Below, one piece after another: positions 34,232-42,733 of a stretch of 64,000 nucleotides of DNA (position 1 is its first letter; each line of letters opens with the position of its first letter). The notes below the pieces were generated by a model that worked only from the letters and a program-made list of their open reading frames with translations, did not search any database and was not told the origin of the DNA. The DNA comes from Streptomyces sp. CB02959 (GTDB taxonomy: Bacteria; Actinomycetota; Actinomycetes; Streptomycetales; Streptomycetaceae): contig NZ_NNBP01000003.1 in NCBI RefSeq assembly GCF_002803155.1, forward strand, positions 428,667 to 492,666, in the 5' to 3' direction. Made by a program: the position numbers and the translations under genes.

Positions 34232-35713
34232 GTGAGCACCGAGAACGAGGGAGCCGGCGTCCCGTCGGAGGCCAAGCCGCCGACCGGGCCGCAGCCGGAC
34301 AGCGCCCCCGCGCCCGCCTCCGGTGAACCGACTCAGGCCGCGCCGGGCACGCCCCCGCCGCCGGACTACGCGCCCCGGGCCCCCGAGCCCGCCGCCGGCC
34401 CGGCCGACCACGACCGCACGCAGCAGCTCCCCCCGACCCCGGCGGCCCCGGCGGCCCACCCGGAGCAGCCCGCCGCCCCCGCCGCCCCGTACGCCGCGGC
34501 CGGGCACGGTCCGGCCGGCGGCTGGGGCGCGCCCCCGCACGGCGGTGGCGGTGACCCCTGGGCCGTGCCCGGTCACCAGCCGGCCCCGCAGAAGCGCAGC
34601 GGCGGCCTGATCGCCGCGGTGCTGGTCGCCGCGCTGGTCGCGGGCGGCGTCGGCGGCGGTATCGGCTACTGGGCCGCGGGCCGCAACGACAGCGGTTCGA
34701 CGACGGTCTCCGCCTCCGGCGACCCCGAGGCGCTGAACCGCAAACCCACCTCCGTCTCCGGGATAGCGCGGCGGGCGCTGCCCAGCGTCGTCACGATCGA
34801 GGCACAGGGCGCGAGCGGCGACGGCGGCACCGGCACCGGCTTCGTCTACGACAAGCAGGGCCACATCCTCACCAACAACCACGTGGTCGCCAGCGCGGCC
34901 GACGGCGGCCGGCTCACCGCGACGTTCTCCAACGGCAAGAAGTACGACGCCGAGGTCATCGGCCACGCCCAGGGCTACGACGTCGCCGTCATCAAGCTCA
35001 AGAACGCCGCCGGCGCCACACTGAACCCGCTCCCGCTCGGCAAGTCCGCCGACGTCCAGGTCGGCGACGCCACGATCGCCATCGGCGCGCCCTTCGGCCT
35101 GTCCGGCACGGTCACCACCGGCATCGTCAGCGCCAAGGACCGCCCGGTGGCCTCCAGCGACGGCGGCGGCAGCAGCGCCTCGTACATGAGCGCCCTGCAG
35201 ACCGACGCGTCGATAAACCCCGGCAACTCCGGCGGCCCGCTGCTGGACGCCGGCGGCAACGTCATCGGCATCAACTCCGCGATCCAGTCGGCCGGCAACG
35301 GCGGCGGGCTCGGTGGCGAGTCCGGCCAGTCCGGCAGCATCGGCCTGGGCTTCGCGATCCCCATCGACCAGGCGAAGCGGGTGGCGGAGGACCTGATCAA
35401 GACGGGTCAGCCGGTCTATCCGCAGATAGGCGTCCAGGTCGGCATGCGGGAGTCCGGCGACGGCGCGACCATCGCGCAGACCGGCAACAACGGCAGCGAA
35501 GCGGTCAGCCCGGGCGGCCCGGCCGACAAGGCGGGCCTGAAGCCCGGCGACACCATCACCAAACTCGACAGCACCGTCGTCGACAGCGGCCCGACCCTCA
35601 TCAGCGAGATCTGGCAGCACAGGCCCGGCGACCGGGTCACCCTCACCTACAAGCGCGGCGGCAAGGAGCACACCACTCAGGTCACCCTGGGACAGCGCAC
35701 GGGCGACAAGTGA
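34232..35713 (+). CDS. HtrA/DegP-like membrane-anchored serine protease with PDZ domain
   Basis: A Pro/Ala-rich cytosolic N-terminus of about 120 residues precedes one membrane helix (GGLIAAVLVAALVAGGVGGG). The extracytoplasmic trypsin-like domain has H217 (TNNHVVA), D250 (GYDVAVIKL) and S333 (INPGNSGGPLLDA), a complete catalytic triad. A PDZ domain follows (PADKAGLKPGDTITKLDSTV). The role is quality control of exported proteins. The GTG at 34232 has GAGGAG a few bases upstream. The gene ends 43 bases before tRNA-Ser. Confidence 0.92.
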   Translation: MSTENEGAGVPSEAKPPTGPQPDSAPAPASGEPTQAAPGTPPPPDYAPRAPEPAAGPADHDRTQQLPPTPAAPAAHPEQPAAPAAPYAAAGHGPAGGWGAPPHGGGGDPWAVPGHQPAPQKRSGGLIAAVLVAALVAGGVGGGIGYWAAGRNDSGSTTVSASGDPEALNRKPTSVSGIARRALPSVVTIEAQGASGDGGTGTGFVYDKQGHILTNNHVVASAADGGRLTATFSNGKKYDAEVIGHAQGYDVAVIKLKNAAGATLNPLPLGKSADVQVGDATIAIGAPFGLSGTVTTGIVSAKDRPVASSDGGGSSASYMSALQTDASINPGNSGGPLLDAGGNVIGINSAIQSAGNGGGLGGESGQSGSIGLGFAIPIDQAKRVAEDLIKTGQPVYPQIGVQVGMRESGDGATIAQTGNNGSEAVSPGGPADKAGLKPGDTITKLDSTVVDSGPTLISEIWQHRPGDRVTLTYKRGGKEHTTQVTLGQRTGDK

Positions 35714-35756
35714 CGCGCTAGTCTGATCCCCGCGACACCGCACTGCGGTGCCGCGG

Positions 35757-35843
35757 GGAGGCTTGCCCGAGCGGCCTAAGGGAACAGTCTTGAAAACTGT
35801 CGTGGCGGCAACGCCACCGTGGGTTCAAATCCCACAGCCTCCG
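35757..35843 (+). tRNA. tRNA-Ser (anticodon UGA)
   Basis: A complete class II tRNA. The acceptor stem GGAGGCT (35757-35763) pairs with AGCCTCC (35836-35842), followed by discriminator G73. The anticodon loop CTTGAAA gives UGA. The long variable arm GTGGCGGCAACGCCAC is typical for serine. The T arm GTGGG-TTCAAAT-CCCAC ends the cloverleaf. The 3' CCA is not encoded. No integrase or duplicated 3' end follows, so it is not an occupied attachment site. Confidence 0.95.
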
Positions 35844-35850
35844 CAGGAAG

Positions 35851-35887
35851 AAGGCCCCTGACCTGGGAAACCCCGGTCGGGGGCCTT
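35851..35887 (+). terminator. Terminator after tRNA-Ser
   Basis: Arms 35851-35867 (AAGGCCCCTGACCTGGG) and 35871-35887 pair almost fully around a short loop, starting 8 bases past the tRNA. This is the common form of tRNA terminators in Streptomyces. Confidence 0.7.
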
Positions 35888-35931
35888 CGGCGTTCCCGGG
35901 TGCCGAGGGGCCGTGGGCGGGCCGGTGGGGG

Positions 35932-36306
35932 TTATTCGCCGAGGGCCTGGCGCTCTTCGGCTTCCTCCTCCTGGGCGTGGAGGTGTTTGAGGGCGGAGCG
36001 GGCGCCGGGGGTGTCGTCGCAGGTGGCCCAGAAGGGGTGGGTGACGACGTGTTCGGCGAGGCCGAGCCGGCGGGTGCGCAGCTCGGACACCTGGGCCGCC
36101 TCCTCGTCGGTCCAGCCCGGGGACTCGGGGCGTGCGGTCTCGTGGAAGTGGCCGTTTTCCTTGGTGTGCGTCCAGCCGGGGAGCGGTTCGACCGACCACG
36201 GCAGGCGCTTGTAGAGGTCCGCGAGGGTGGACTGGACCTGGTGCAGCTCCAGCTGTGCTTCCCGCAGGTCCTGGGGGAAGTCGTAGGTCTTCTGCTTGTC
36301 AGCCAC
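35932..36306 (-). CDS. Conserved hypothetical protein beside tRNA-Ser
   Basis: A 124-residue acidic, mostly helical protein (DKQKTYDFPQDLREAQLELH, LADLYKRLPWSVEPLPGWTH, SPGWTDEEAAQVSELRTRRL). I recall it as a common Streptomyces hypothetical near tRNA-Ser, without known function. No signal peptide or membrane helix is present. The GTG at 36306 is the likely start because the recognisable sequence begins there; upstream in-frame residues are low complexity. Its 3' end lies 44 bases from the tRNA terminator and is transcribed toward it. Confidence 0.7.
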   Translation of the reverse strand: MADKQKTYDFPQDLREAQLELHQVQSTLADLYKRLPWSVEPLPGWTHTKENGHFHETARPESPGWTDEEAAQVSELRTRRLGLAEHVVTHPFWATCDDTPGARSALKHLHAQEEEAEERQALGE

Positions 36307-36553
36307 AGCGGAAGGATACCGCTCACTCGTTCGATTCTGTGGGGGCGGCGCGGGGGCCGTGGGGGGTTTCACCCGGTTGGCGGCCGGGCGTCGGGGCGTT
36401 GCTCGTGGTGGGGGGCGGCGCGGGTCGGCCAGGTGGCAGGGAGGGGAAGCCGAAGAGGGCGGGAAGGCGGTCGGGGGGTGGGGTGCGGGAGCGGTTGGGG
36501 GTGGTTCGGGGAAATGGCTGGCGGGAGTGGCGGGGGGTGGTGAAGGTGGGGTC

Positions 36554-37318
36554 ATGGAGCGTTCTTTTGAGGAATTGGTGGCGGAGGCCGCCGAGGTGTC
36601 GGTGGCGGGCTGGGACTTCTCCTGGTTGGACGGGCGGGCCACCGAGCAGCGGCCTTCGTGGGGGTATCAGCGGTCGCTGGGGGAGCGGCTGGCGCGGGCG
36701 TCGGCGGCGCTGGACATCCAGACCGGGGGCGGCGAGGTGCTCGCCGGCGCGGGGGCGTTTCCGCCGGTCATGGCGGCCACGGAGTCCTGGCCGCCGAACG
36801 TCGCCAAGGCGACCGGACTGCTGCATCCGCTGGGCGCGGTGGTGGTGGCGGACGAGGACGAACCGCCCCTGCCGTTCGGGGACGCGGCGTTCGACCTGGT
36901 GACCAGCCGGCATCCGGTGACGGTGTGGTGGGCGGAGATCGACCGGGTGCTGCGGCCGGGCGGCACGTATTTCTCCCAACAGGTCGGCCCGGCCAGTGCG
37001 TTCGAGTTGGTGGAGTATTTCCTGGGGCCGCAGCCGGCGGACGTGCGGCGGTCCCGGCATCCCGAGGACGCGCGGCGGGCGGCGGAAGCGGTGGGCTGGG
37101 AAGTCGTCGATCTGCGGCACGAAACGCTGCGGACCGAATTCTTCGACATCGGGGCCGTCGTCTACTTCCTGCGGAAGGTGGTGTGGATGGTGCCGGGATT
37201 CACCGTCGGGCAATACCTGGAGCAGTTGCGGGAGTTGGACCGGCTGATCCGCCGCGAGGGGGCGTTCGTGGCGCATACGACGCGGTTCCTGATCGAGGCG
37301 CGGAAGCCGGTCGGGTAG
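36554..37318 (+). CDS. Class I SAM-dependent methyltransferase
   Basis: A 254-residue protein. SAM motif I is LDIQTGGGEVLAG (compare D-x-G-x-G-x-G), followed by an acidic segment ADEDEPPLPFGDAAFDLVTS and RVLRPGGTYFSQQVG, the usual post-motif strand. Later HETLRTEFFDIGAVVYFLRK shows the substrate-side region. The target molecule is unknown. ATG 36554 has GAAGGTGGGG upstream. The 247 bases before it hold nothing I recognise; the gene stands alone, convergent with the Prim-Pol gene. Confidence 0.82.
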   Translation: MERSFEELVAEAAEVSVAGWDFSWLDGRATEQRPSWGYQRSLGERLARASAALDIQTGGGEVLAGAGAFPPVMAATESWPPNVAKATGLLHPLGAVVVADEDEPPLPFGDAAFDLVTSRHPVTVWWAEIDRVLRPGGTYFSQQVGPASAFELVEYFLGPQPADVRRSRHPEDARRAAEAVGWEVVDLRHETLRTEFFDIGAVVYFLRKVVWMVPGFTVGQYLEQLRELDRLIRREGAFVAHTTRFLIEARKPVG

Positions 37319-37357
37319 CGGCGCGCGGCGGTGCCCGGGGCCGTCCGCCCCGGGCGC

Positions 37358-38404
37358 TCAGCGGCGGGCCGCCGAGGCGAGGGTGGCGCGGGCCTCGGTC
37401 TCCGGGAGGCCGGTCTGGCGGGCCGCGGCGACCAGGCGTTCGGCGAGTTCCGGCCCGAGTCCGGATGCGTAGGCGCGGCAGGCGGCCCAGAAGAGGCGGG
37501 TGTTGCGCTGGCCGCGGGGGGAGGCGCGGACGAAGCGGAGGAGGGCGGCGGCGGGCTGCTGGGGGCGGGCGTGCGGGTCCGCGTACGGGGACGGGCACGG
37601 GCGGCCGGGCGGGGTGCCGAGCGGGGGGAGCAGGAGCGCCAGCAGGGCGGGCGGGGCCGGGGCGGGGCGGCGGGGCGCGTCCGGTGCGAGGACGTACCGG
37701 CCGCGGGTGGTGAGGGAGCCGGGGCCGACCAGATAGCCGCCCGCGCCGCGGACGTCGATGCCCGGGGCGAGCCGGCCGGCGGAGTTGGGGACCGCCGGCG
37801 CCGGCGGTCCGGTGAACCACAGGTGGCGGCCGCCGCTGGGGGTCAGGACGGTGACCGTCGGGGGGAGCGGGAAGCCGTGCGCCTCGGCGATGAGGCGGAG
37901 GGCGGTGCGGCCGTCGGCGCCGTGCTTGGTGTCGAGGTCGAGGCCGATGAGGTGGTGCGGGGCCCGGCCGCAGGCGATGCCGTAGCCGGTGGCCCAGGGG
38001 GCGGCGGCGAACATCCGGCGGATCGCGAGCGGGTCGGTGGCGGCGTCGTGGACGCCGTGGCCGAGGCGGCCGCAGGCGCCGCGGCAGGGCGGGGCGGGGC
38101 GGCCGCCGGGGGTGCCGGGGGCGTCGGATGTGCCGTGGTCGTGGTGCGGGGACCGCAGGGCGGGGAGCTTGCCGCGGGTCAGCGGGATGACGGGGTAGCC
38201 GAGCTCGGCGGCGAGGAGCGCGTGGGCGAGGGCGGCGTGGTGGGCGTCCGCGGGGGCGAGGGCGGGCCGCGGGGGTGCGGAGGTGCCGGGTGCCGTGCGG
38301 AGGGCCGGGCGCGGGTCGGGTCGTAGGCCGGCGGCGGCGGTCGGGAACGCGGCCGCGGACGGGTGTGCGGTGGGCGGTGCGATATGGCGTCGGGGCGTGG
38401 CCAT
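37358..38404 (-). CDS. Bifunctional primase/polymerase (Prim-Pol) protein
   Basis: A 348-residue AEP-superfamily protein. After a disordered Pro/Ala-rich N-terminus (about 50 residues) the Prim-Pol domain shows ELGYPVIPLTRGKLPAL, IACGRAPHHLIGLDLDTKHG with the metal-binding D-x-D, the nucleotide-binding His in PSGGRHLWFTG, and IDVRGAGGYLVGPGS. Cysteines C-R-G-A-C lie before the active site. A C-terminal helical region (AALLRFVRASPRGQRNTRLF) resembles PriCT-like modules. No helicase is fused. Active-site residues look intact, unlike the small Prim-Pol at 29 kb. Its role in a chromosome is unclear; such genes are often of plasmid or phage origin. Confidence 0.85.
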   Translation of the reverse strand: MATPRRHIAPPTAHPSAAAFPTAAAGLRPDPRPALRTAPGTSAPPRPALAPADAHHAALAHALLAAELGYPVIPLTRGKLPALRSPHHDHGTSDAPGTPGGRPAPPCRGACGRLGHGVHDAATDPLAIRRMFAAAPWATGYGIACGRAPHHLIGLDLDTKHGADGRTALRLIAEAHGFPLPPTVTVLTPSGGRHLWFTGPPAPAVPNSAGRLAPGIDVRGAGGYLVGPGSLTTRGRYVLAPDAPRRPAPAPPALLALLLPPLGTPPGRPCPSPYADPHARPQQPAAALLRFVRASPRGQRNTRLFWAACRAYASGLGPELAERLVAAARQTGLPETEARATLASAARR

Positions 38405-38879
38405 GGCTCTATTTTCGTACGAATGTTCGATGAAGGGAAGGGGGTCGGGGTGGGCGTGCGGCGAAGATCACGTATGCGCCGGGTCCGTCGGAAGGCCGGG
38501 TGGCGAGCGCTTTCCTAGGGGCGACCGGCCCGTAGTGGATCACTGCGGAGTGCGGGGGTGGCGCGGGGGCGCGAGTGGGGGCGTCGGGGTTTACCCGGGG
38601 CTCCTCATGCTTGCGGGGGAATCGCTCGTTCGCCGCGGGTTCGCCGGGGATCGGGTGGGCAATCCTGAGGTCGCGACGTCGAGGCAGGTACCGCGGTGGT
38701 CGGCCAACTACCCGGTGGACACATGGAGTTAGCGCTTTACGGACCGGTCGGGACCGGTCGTCCGGAACGGGGGCCGGGAGGAACGGGACCCCGTCCGGGG
38801 GAGGGTCCCGCAGGCCGGGTCCTTTTGCCGGATCCAATCAGGTCAGAAGCTGGAAGTTTGCCTTCCGTAGGAGGAAGAC
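38405..38879. other. Intergenic region before the small secreted protein
   Basis: The 475-base gap has no credible gene. A direct repeat GGACCGGTCG occurs twice near 38741-38760, and an AGGAGG ribosome-binding sequence lies just before ATG 38880. Promoters for both divergent genes are expected here but none is certain. Confidence 0.5.
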
Positions 38880-39185
38880 ATGGCAAGCACCCGTACCGCC
38901 CGTCTCATGGCTGTCGCTCTCGCACTGCCCTTCGCGGCGGCGCTCTGCACCGGTGTGGCGCAGGCCGACAACGGCGGCTTTGCGAGCAACGGGTCGAGCT
39001 CGGCCGCCACCAGCCAGCTGGGCACCGGTGTCGGTCATGACAACCACGGCAACTCCACGACCGGCCAGCAGGTGGCCAACGGTGCCGGCGCTTCGAACCA
39101 GAACAACACCGCCAGCGTGAACGGCCACGGCTTCACGGTCATCGACCAGGACAACGCCGACGTCGACTTCAACCAGATCTGGTGA
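38880..39185 (+). CDS. Small secreted Asn/Gly-rich protein (rodlin-like composition)
   Basis: A 101-residue protein with a signal peptide of about 29 residues ending GVAQA. The mature part is rich in Asn, Gly, Ser and Gln with loosely repeating segments (GHDNHGNSTTGQQV, GAGASNQNNTASVN, FTVIDQDNADVDFNQIW). It lacks the chaplin signature and has no Cys after the signal. The composition recalls rodlins and curlin-type repeats, which form surface fibres, but homology is not shown. AGGAGG lies 5 bases before the ATG. Short secreted proteins of this type are often highly expressed in aerial growth. Confidence 0.65.
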   Translation: MASTRTARLMAVALALPFAAALCTGVAQADNGGFASNGSSSAATSQLGTGVGHDNHGNSTTGQQVANGAGASNQNNTASVNGHGFTVIDQDNADVDFNQIW

Positions 39186-39283
39186 GCCGGCCCGCCCCAC
39201 CCGCGTGGGGCGGCTGATCGGCGGGTGATACGAGGTGCCGCGCGGTGGGCCGGTGGACCGCTCTGGGGTTCACCGCGCGGACC

Positions 39284-39329
39284 TTGACAGCGAGCGGGTT
39301 TCTGACGGACAGTCAGAAACCCGCTCGCT
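39284..39329. promoter_or_regulatory. Promoter with an 18-bp perfect palindrome before the ACAD operon
   Basis: TTGACA (39284-39289) runs into a perfect inverted repeat: AGCGAGCGGGTTTCTGAC (39289-39306), spacer GGACA, and its exact complement at 39312-39329. With this hexamer as the -35 element the -10 would fall inside the palindrome near 39306-39313. A repressor bound there would block transcription of the five genes downstream. A TetR-family protein is the usual partner in fatty-acid or steroid catabolism. The symmetry could also let the RNA fold as a hairpin. Confidence 0.7.
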
Positions 39330-39367
39330 CGTTCGTACGGCCGTCACCCGAAGGAAGGCCCGCCGAC

Positions 39368-40618
39368 GTGCACCTCGCCCCCACCGCGCGCCAGCAGCGA
39401 CTGCGCGCCGAACTCCGCGCCTACTTCCGCGACCTGCTGCCGGACGGGCCGGTCACGGACCCGGCGGCACAGCGCACCGTGCTCCGCCGGATCGGCGCCG
39501 ACGGCCTCCTGGGCCTGGGCTGGCCGACCGCCTACGGAGGGCAGGGACGCGGCCCCGACGAGCAGTTCGTCTTCTTCGACGAGGCGTACCGCGCGGGCGC
39601 CCCGGTCTCGATGGTCACGCTGAACACCGTCGGCCCGACGCTGATGAAGTACGGGACGCCGCGCCAGAAGGACTTCTTCCTGCCGCGCATCCTCAAGGGC
39701 GAGCTGGTCTTCGCGATCGGTTACACGGAGCCGGAGGCCGGTACGGACCTGGCGTCGCTGCGGACGCGGGCGGTGCGGGCGGCGGAGGAGAGGGAGGAAG
39801 GGGAGGGGGCGGCCGCCCCGGGAGGCGACGCGGGCGGCGCGGGCCCCGAGGGGGCGGGCGGCGGTCCGGAGGGTCCCGACTGGCTGATCGACGGCGGCAA
39901 GAGCTTCACCAGCAACGCCCACCAGGCCGACTGGATCTGGCTCGCCTGCCGCACCGACCCGGACGCGCCCCGGCACCAGGGCATCTCGATCATCCTCGTG
40001 CCGACCGACGCGCCCGGCTTCTCCTGGACCCCCATCGAGACCGTCGGCGGGCTGATGACCACCGCCACCTACTACGACGGGGTGCGCGTCCCGTACGGGA
40101 ACCTCGTCGGGGCGGAGAACGCCGGCTGGGAGCTGATCACCAATCAACTCAACCACGAGCGGGTCGCGTTGGCGGCCATCGGCATGCAGGCCGAGGACGC
40201 CTACGAGGCCGCGCTGGCCCATGCCCGCACGCCGGACCCGGAGAGCGGGGAGCGGCCCGCCGACCGGGCCTGGGTGCGGTCCCGGCTCGCCGAGGCGCAC
40301 GCCCGGCTGGCCGCCACCCGGCTGCTCAACTGGCGGCTGGTCGGCGACGTCGGCGCCGGGACGCTGAGCCCCGGGGACGCCAGCGGCGTCAAGTTCGCCG
40401 GGACCGAGAGCACGGTCGAGGTCTACCGGATGTGCCAGGAGGTGGTCGGCGACACCGCGCTCATCCGGGCCGGCTCGCCGGGCGCCTACGGGGACGGCGA
40501 GTTGGAGCGGATGAACCGCGCCGCGCAGATCAACACCTTCGGTGGCGGGGTCGGCGAGGTGCAGAGGGAGATCGTGGCCACGATGCGACTGGGCATGCGG
40601 AGGGGGCGGCGGCGGTGA
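39368..40618 (+). CDS. Acyl-CoA dehydrogenase (ChsE/FadE-like), first operon gene
   Basis: A 416-residue ACAD with the usual three-part fold: GWPTAYGGQGRGPDEQFVFF in the N-terminal helices, the flavin-facing FAIGYTEPEAGTDLASLRTR, and C-terminal CQEVVGDTALIRAG and MNRAAQINTFGGGVGEVQRE. In the mid domain there is an insertion of about 35 Ala/Glu/Gly residues. In the mycobacterial igr operon two such proteins (FadE28/FadE29) make a heterotetramer oxidising steroid side-chain CoA esters; the second is at 41648. GTG 39368 follows GAAGGAAGG. The next gene overlaps its stop. Confidence 0.85.
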   Translation: MHLAPTARQQRLRAELRAYFRDLLPDGPVTDPAAQRTVLRRIGADGLLGLGWPTAYGGQGRGPDEQFVFFDEAYRAGAPVSMVTLNTVGPTLMKYGTPRQKDFFLPRILKGELVFAIGYTEPEAGTDLASLRTRAVRAAEEREEGEGAAAPGGDAGGAGPEGAGGGPEGPDWLIDGGKSFTSNAHQADWIWLACRTDPDAPRHQGISIILVPTDAPGFSWTPIETVGGLMTTATYYDGVRVPYGNLVGAENAGWELITNQLNHERVALAAIGMQAEDAYEAALAHARTPDPESGERPADRAWVRSRLAEAHARLAATRLLNWRLVGDVGAGTLSPGDASGVKFAGTESTVEVYRMCQEVVGDTALIRAGSPGAYGDGELERMNRAAQINTFGGGVGEVQREIVATMRLGMRRGRRR

Positions 40619-41646
40619 GTGCGGACCAGGAGACCGCGGGGCGGGCCGGTGCGGGGGACGACGCCGCGTACGAGCGGGCGCTCAAGGCGTACGAGGGGCG
40701 GTCGGCGGCGACCGCGGGCGTGGGGAAGGACCCGGTCAACGAGGCGATGATCCGGCACTGGTGCGAGGCGATGGGCGACGCCCACCCCGCCTACCGCGGG
40801 CCGGACGCCGTCGCCCCGCCGACCATGCTCCAGGCGTGGACGATGGGCGGGCTCTCCGGTCACCAGGGCCGCAGCGGCGCCCACGACGAACTGTTCGCCC
40901 TGCTCGACGGCGCGGGCTACACCGCGGTCGTCGCCACCGACTGCGAGCAGGAGTACCTGCGGCCGCTGCGCCCCGGGGACGTGATCACCTTCGACGCGGT
41001 GATCGAGTCGGTGTCGGCGCGCAAGACCACCAAACTGGGCACCGGGCACTTCGTCACCACGCGGATGGACGTCCGGGCGAACGGGGAGGCGGCCGGGACG
41101 CACCGCTTCCGGATCCTCAAGTACGCGCCGGCGGCGCGCCGCGGCCCCGAGGGGCGGGGCGCCGACGGGCCGTCCCGGGGGAAGCGGCCCCGGCCGGTCG
41201 TCAACCGGGACAACGCCGGGTTCTGGGACGGCGTGGCCGACCGCAGGCTGCTGATCCAGCGCTGCGGCGGCTGCGGCGCGCTGCGCTTCCCCTGGCTGCC
41301 CGGGTGCAACGGCTGCGGTGCGGCGGAGTGGGACACCGTCGAGGCCGGGGGCGCGGGGACGGTCTATTCGTATGTGGTGATGCACCACCCGCCCTTCCCG
41401 GCCTTCGCCGCGCCCGGAGGGCCGGCCGGTGCGGCGGGCCCGTACGCGGTCGGGCTGATCGAGCTGGCGGAGGGGGTGCGGATGGTCAGCAACGTCGTCG
41501 GGGTGCCGTACGACCGGGTGCGGATCGGGATGCCGGTGCGGCTGGAATTCCTGCGGGTGGATGCGGAGTTGGTGCTTCCGGTCTTCCGGGCGGAGGCGGA
41601 CCCGGATGCGGCGGCCGGGGCGGCGGGCGCGGGAGGCGAGGGCTGA
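40615..41646 (+). CDS. MaoC-N / DUF35 OB-fold fusion (ChsH2-like)
   Basis: Residues 1-165 are a hot-dog MaoC-like domain (NEAMIRHWCEAMGDAHPAYR, EYLRPLRPGDVITFDAVIES). Residues 190-330 are a DUF35 domain with a rubredoxin-like zinc ribbon, C-G-G-C ... C-N-G-C, and an OB fold (AGGAGTVYSYVVMHHPPFPA). In M. tuberculosis ChsH2 the MaoC part pairs with ChsH1 for hydration and the DUF35 part binds the Ltp2 aldolase; both partners are present here. GTG 40615 overlaps the stop of the first ACAD gene. An Ala/Gly-rich tail ends the protein. Confidence 0.88.
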   Translation: MSADQETAGRAGAGDDAAYERALKAYEGRSAATAGVGKDPVNEAMIRHWCEAMGDAHPAYRGPDAVAPPTMLQAWTMGGLSGHQGRSGAHDELFALLDGAGYTAVVATDCEQEYLRPLRPGDVITFDAVIESVSARKTTKLGTGHFVTTRMDVRANGEAAGTHRFRILKYAPAARRGPEGRGADGPSRGKRPRPVVNRDNAGFWDGVADRRLLIQRCGGCGALRFPWLPGCNGCGAAEWDTVEAGGAGTVYSYVVMHHPPFPAFAAPGGPAGAAGPYAVGLIELAEGVRMVSNVVGVPYDRVRIGMPVRLEFLRVDAELVLPVFRAEADPDAAAGAAGAGGEG

Positions 41647-41647
41647 C

Positions 41648-42733
41648 GTGGACTTCACGCCTACGGACGAGCAGCGGGCCGCGGCCCGGCTGGCCGCGGA
41701 GATCTTCGGCGACCTGTCCACACCGGAGCGGCTGGCCGCCCTGGGCACCTCCGCCGACGCCGACCTGTGGAAGGCGCTGTGCGCGGCCGGACTGCCGGGC
41801 GCGGTGGAGGAGGCCGGGCTGCTGGGCCTGGTGCTGATGGCGGAGGAGCAGGGGCGGACCACCGCCCAGGTGCCGTTCGCGGCCAGTTGCGCCTACGGGC
41901 TGCTGGCCGTCGGCGCGCACGGCAGCGCGGCGCAGCGGGCACGGCTGCTGCCGGGGCTGCGGGACGGGACGGAGGTGGCGGCCGGGGCGTTCGCGCGGGC
42001 GGTGGGGTCCGGCGGGCCGCGGCCGGTCGCCGCCGGGGCGCCGGTGGACTCCGGCCGGGCCCGGCTGTCCGGGACGGTGCCCGTCGTCCCCTGGCTGTGC
42101 GGTGCCACGGTGCTGCTGGTCCCGGACGCGGAACGCCGGCTGTGGCTCGTCCGGGCCGACGAGCCCGGGGTCGGCGTCGAACCGGTGGCGACGACCGCGC
42201 CCTGGTCCGCGGGCCGGCTCACGCTGGACGGGGCCGCGGCCGAGCGGCTCGGCGGTCCGGGCGCGTACCACGCCCGGCACGCCCACGACGATGTGCTCGC
42301 CGTCGCCCGGACCGCCTTCGCCGGGCTCCAGGCGGGCGTGTGCGCGGGCGCGCTGGCCCGGGCGGTGGCGCACACCACCACCCGTGAGCAGTTCGGCCGC
42401 CCGCTCGCCACCAACCAGGGGGTCCAACTGCGGGCCGCCGAGGCGTACATGGACACCGAGGCGATCCGGGTCACCGCCTACGAGGCGGCCTGGCGCCGGG
42501 ACGCCGGGCTGGACGCCGTGACGCATGCGCTGACCGCCGCCTGGTGGGCCTCCGAGGCCGGCAAACGGGTGGTGCACACCGGCCAGCACCTGCACGGCGG
42601 CATCGGCGCCGACCTCGACCACCCCGTGCACCGGCACTTCCTCTGGGGCCGGCAGCTCGACGCCCATCTGGGCGCCGGCGCCGAACTCCTCGAAGAGCTG
42701 GGCGCGTTGCTGACGAAGGAGCCGCAGGCATGA
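41648..42733 (+). CDS. Acyl-CoA dehydrogenase, second subunit (ChsE2/FadE29-like)
   Basis: A 361-residue ACAD, shorter than single-chain enzymes. It opens VDFTPTDEQRAAARLAAEIF and has a C-terminal half with TTTREQFGRPLATNQGVQLR (R-x-Q-F-G motif) and HTGQHLHGGIGADLDHPVHR. The mid domain is poorly conserved. Pairing with the gene at 39368 as alpha and beta subunits is inferred from the igr operon. GTG 41648 follows the preceding stop by one base; the next ATG overlaps its stop. Confidence 0.83.
   Translation: MDFTPTDEQRAAARLAAEIFGDLSTPERLAALGTSADADLWKALCAAGLPGAVEEAGLLGLVLMAEEQGRTTAQVPFAASCAYGLLAVGAHGSAAQRARLLPGLRDGTEVAAGAFARAVGSGGPRPVAAGAPVDSGRARLSGTVPVVPWLCGATVLLVPDAERRLWLVRADEPGVGVEPVATTAPWSAGRLTLDGAAAERLGGPGAYHARHAHDDVLAVARTAFAGLQAGVCAGALARAVAHTTTREQFGRPLATNQGVQLRAAEAYMDTEAIRVTAYEAAWRRDAGLDAVTHALTAAWWASEAGKRVVHTGQHLHGGIGADLDHPVHRHFLWGRQLDAHLGAGAELLEELGALLTKEPQA

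Noticed and set aside
35757..36306. tRNA-Ser as an occupied integration site
   Set aside because: No integrase, excisionase or duplicated tRNA 3' end follows; the downstream gene is a conserved chromosomal hypothetical.
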